Translations under genes and position numbers: made by a program
Assembly: GCA_934869045.1 (NCBI GenBank)
Contig: CAKXAF010000001.1
Span: forward strand, 12,529-19,100
From: an uncultured Nitrososphaerota archaeon
GTDB taxonomy: Bacteria > Bacillota > Clostridia > Oscillospirales > Ruminococcaceae
Reading direction: 5' to 3'
DNA: 6,572 bases
In this document: piece by piece, positions 5,885-6,572 of the stretch
How positions within the stretch are numbered: position 1 is the stretch's first letter
Layout: each line of letters starts with the position of its first letter
Notes under the pieces: model-generated
Database searches by the model: none
The model's input: only the letters and a program-made list of their open reading frames with translations
What the model was told of the DNA's origin: nothing

Positions 5885-5904
5885 GTTTTTGCGCCGGCAA
5901 AAAC
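5885..5904. promoter_or_regulatory. Dyad GTTTTTGC-N4-GCAAAAAC in the deacetylase leader
   Basis: A perfect eight-base inverted repeat (5885-5892 and 5897-5904) lies about 105 bases upstream of the deacetylase start codon, within its predicted leader. It has no T tract next to a GC stem, so it is not a clear terminator. A protein-binding site or leader hairpin is possible. Confidence 0.35.
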
Positions 5905-5944
5905 AAACGGATAAGGATGCGATGGGCCGTCAGCACGGAGCCCT

Positions 5945-5960
5945 CTTTTCCGCAGAAAAG
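5945..5960. promoter_or_regulatory. Dyad CTTTTC-CGCA-GAAAAG near the deacetylase start site
   Basis: A perfect six-base inverted repeat with a four-base centre lies directly downstream of the predicted transcription start of the deacetylase (near 5965). That is a common place for a repressor operator. No direct support beyond symmetry and position. Confidence 0.3.
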
Positions 5961-5971
5961 CCTTTGAAGCT

Positions 5972-5977
5972 ATTATA
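5972..5977 (-). promoter_or_regulatory. -10 box of the deacetylase promoter
   Basis: On the minus strand this reads TATAAT, a perfect -10 hexamer. The hexamers 16-18 bases upstream (for example CCTCCA) do not resemble TTGACA, and there is no extended TG motif, so the promoter may need an activator. A start near 5965 would give a leader of about 185 bases. Confidence 0.45.
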
Positions 5978-6150
5978 CCGCATTTTTCTGCCTATGGAGG
6001 AAAAAGTTGTCCGGCAAAACTCCGAATTTTTCTAAAAAATATAGCCACTTTTACTATAGGCTCCTGGTTTCAGTGTCAAATTGTTCGGAAAGAGAATAAG
6101 ATGAGGGTAAGAACCGGAATCCATGCTGGAAAAACCGCGAAATACAGGTT

Positions 6151-6156
6151 GGAGGG
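6151..6156 (+). promoter_or_regulatory. Ribosome binding site fixing the ATPase start
   Basis: GGAGGG lies ten bases before the ATG at 6167. An in-frame ATG at 6101 would add 22 residues but has only a weak purine stretch before it, so the 6167 start is preferred. Confidence 0.65.
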
Positions 6157-6166
6157 ATCAGAAACC

Positions 6167-6572
6167 ATGAGTCTTGACCATCAGCTTCACTTTTTTCTCG
6201 GAGCTAATTCGCCGATCGGCTTTGTTTCCTTTTATGATGAGATCACATCCAAAAGCGATACCTACCGCAGCTTTGTAATCAAAGGCGGCCCCGGAACCGG
6301 CAAGTCCTCGCTGATGCGCCGCGTGGGCGGGGAATTTTCGCCGGAAGAGGATTACCCGGAGGCGATTCACTGCTCCTCGGACCCGGATTCCCTGGACGCT
6401 GTGATCCTTCCGAACGCGAAAGTCACCATGGCGGACGCAACCCCGCCTCACGTAATCGAACCCCAGTACCCCGGAGCATACGAAAGCGTTGTCAACCTCT
6501 GCTCCTGCTGGGATGAGGACTATCTTCAAGCCCACCGCGCGGAGATCATCGCCCTATGCAAGCAGAATTCCG
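6167..6572 (+). CDS. P-loop ATPase/kinase-like protein (PRK06851-like), 5' part
   Basis: The frame from ATG 6167 stays open for 135 codons to the window edge, so the gene is cut off at its 3' end. An opening HFFLGANSPIGFVSFYDE leads to a Walker A loop, GGPGTGKSSLM, at residues 40-50. Then come HCSSDPDSLDAVI (68-80) and MADATPPHVIEPQYPGA (88-104). From memory this order of blocks matches a poorly characterised Firmicutes family of P-loop proteins of about 350-370 residues, catalogued as PRK06851, with two related P-loop halves. Only the first half would be visible here. The Walker A loop implies nucleotide binding; the reaction is unknown. No signal peptide is present, so it is cytoplasmic. 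It is divergent from the deacetylase gene. Confidence 0.85.
   Translation, partial: MSLDHQLHFFLGANSPIGFVSFYDEITSKSDTYRSFVIKGGPGTGKSSLMRRVGGEFSPEEDYPEAIHCSSDPDSLDAVILPNAKVTMADATPPHVIEPQYPGAYESVVNLCSCWDEDYLQAHRAEIIALCKQNS

Larger units (their letters stand above)
5781..6166. other. Divergent intergenic region, deacetylase / ATPase
   Basis: This 386-base gap holds the deacetylase leader and -10 box on the minus strand, two perfect dyads (5885-5904 and 5945-5960) and an AT-rich stretch at about 6020-6060. That stretch is the likely upstream control region of the ATPase gene. A + strand TACTAT (6052-6057) could be its -10 box, but no good -35 was found at the right distance. An open frame crossing 5520-6035 on the + strand is mostly antisense to the deacetylase and does not look real. 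Confidence 0.5.

Noticed and set aside
5520..6035. A 171-codon plus-strand frame across the deacetylase start and the upstream gap
   Set aside because: Half of it is antisense to the deacetylase gene, no ribosome site precedes it, and it would run through the deacetylase promoter and both dyads.

Overview
The window looks like chromosomal DNA of a moderately GC-rich Firmicute, probably a gut-type Clostridia member (Lachnospiraceae or Oscillospiraceae-like). This is inferred from strong AGGAGG-type ribosome binding sites before most genes, short AT-rich promoter islands between GC-richer genes, and protein families common in such bacteria. No tRNA, rRNA, CRISPR array, transposase or phage gene was seen.

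Layout, left to right. (1) The last 42 codons of an AraC-family regulator run in from the left edge on the + strand and stop at 131. (2) A bidirectional hairpin terminator (131-176) separates it from a minus-strand block of four genes. In transcription order these are a GNAT N-acetyltransferase (3078-2629), a class I SAM-dependent methyltransferase (2438-1677), a multi-pass membrane protein of unknown function (1646-903) and a small lipoprotein with a KPVIYLYP motif (806-183). Gaps are 190, 30 and 96 bases, so the last three genes at least are probably one transcript. A good promoter with a GGTAC/GTACC dyad over its -10 box lies before the acetyltransferase. (3) A 337-base divergent intergenic region carries that promoter and a second one (TTGACG-N17-TACCAT) reading right. 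(4) A monocistronic FAD-dependent oxidoreductase (3416-4795) ends at a very long perfect hairpin terminator (4817-4880). This also serves the convergent minus-strand gene, a NodB/CE4-type polysaccharide deacetylase without a signal peptide (5780-4968). (5) A 386-base divergent region holds the deacetylase promoter, its roughly 185-base leader with two dyads, and the start region of (6) a P-loop ATPase/kinase-like protein (6167 onward, + strand) that runs off the right edge.

The genes do not form one recognisable pathway. The minus-strand block pairs two small-molecule or protein-modifying transferases with an envelope pair (membrane protein plus lipoprotein). The oxidoreductase and deacetylase share only a terminator, so they are neighbours rather than an operon. 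I see no convincing new defence, mobile or biosynthetic system. The points most worth a second look are the uncharacterised membrane protein/lipoprotein pair, the orphan flavoprotein, the cytoplasmic-looking deacetylase, the truncated ATPase and several promoter-associated dyads.
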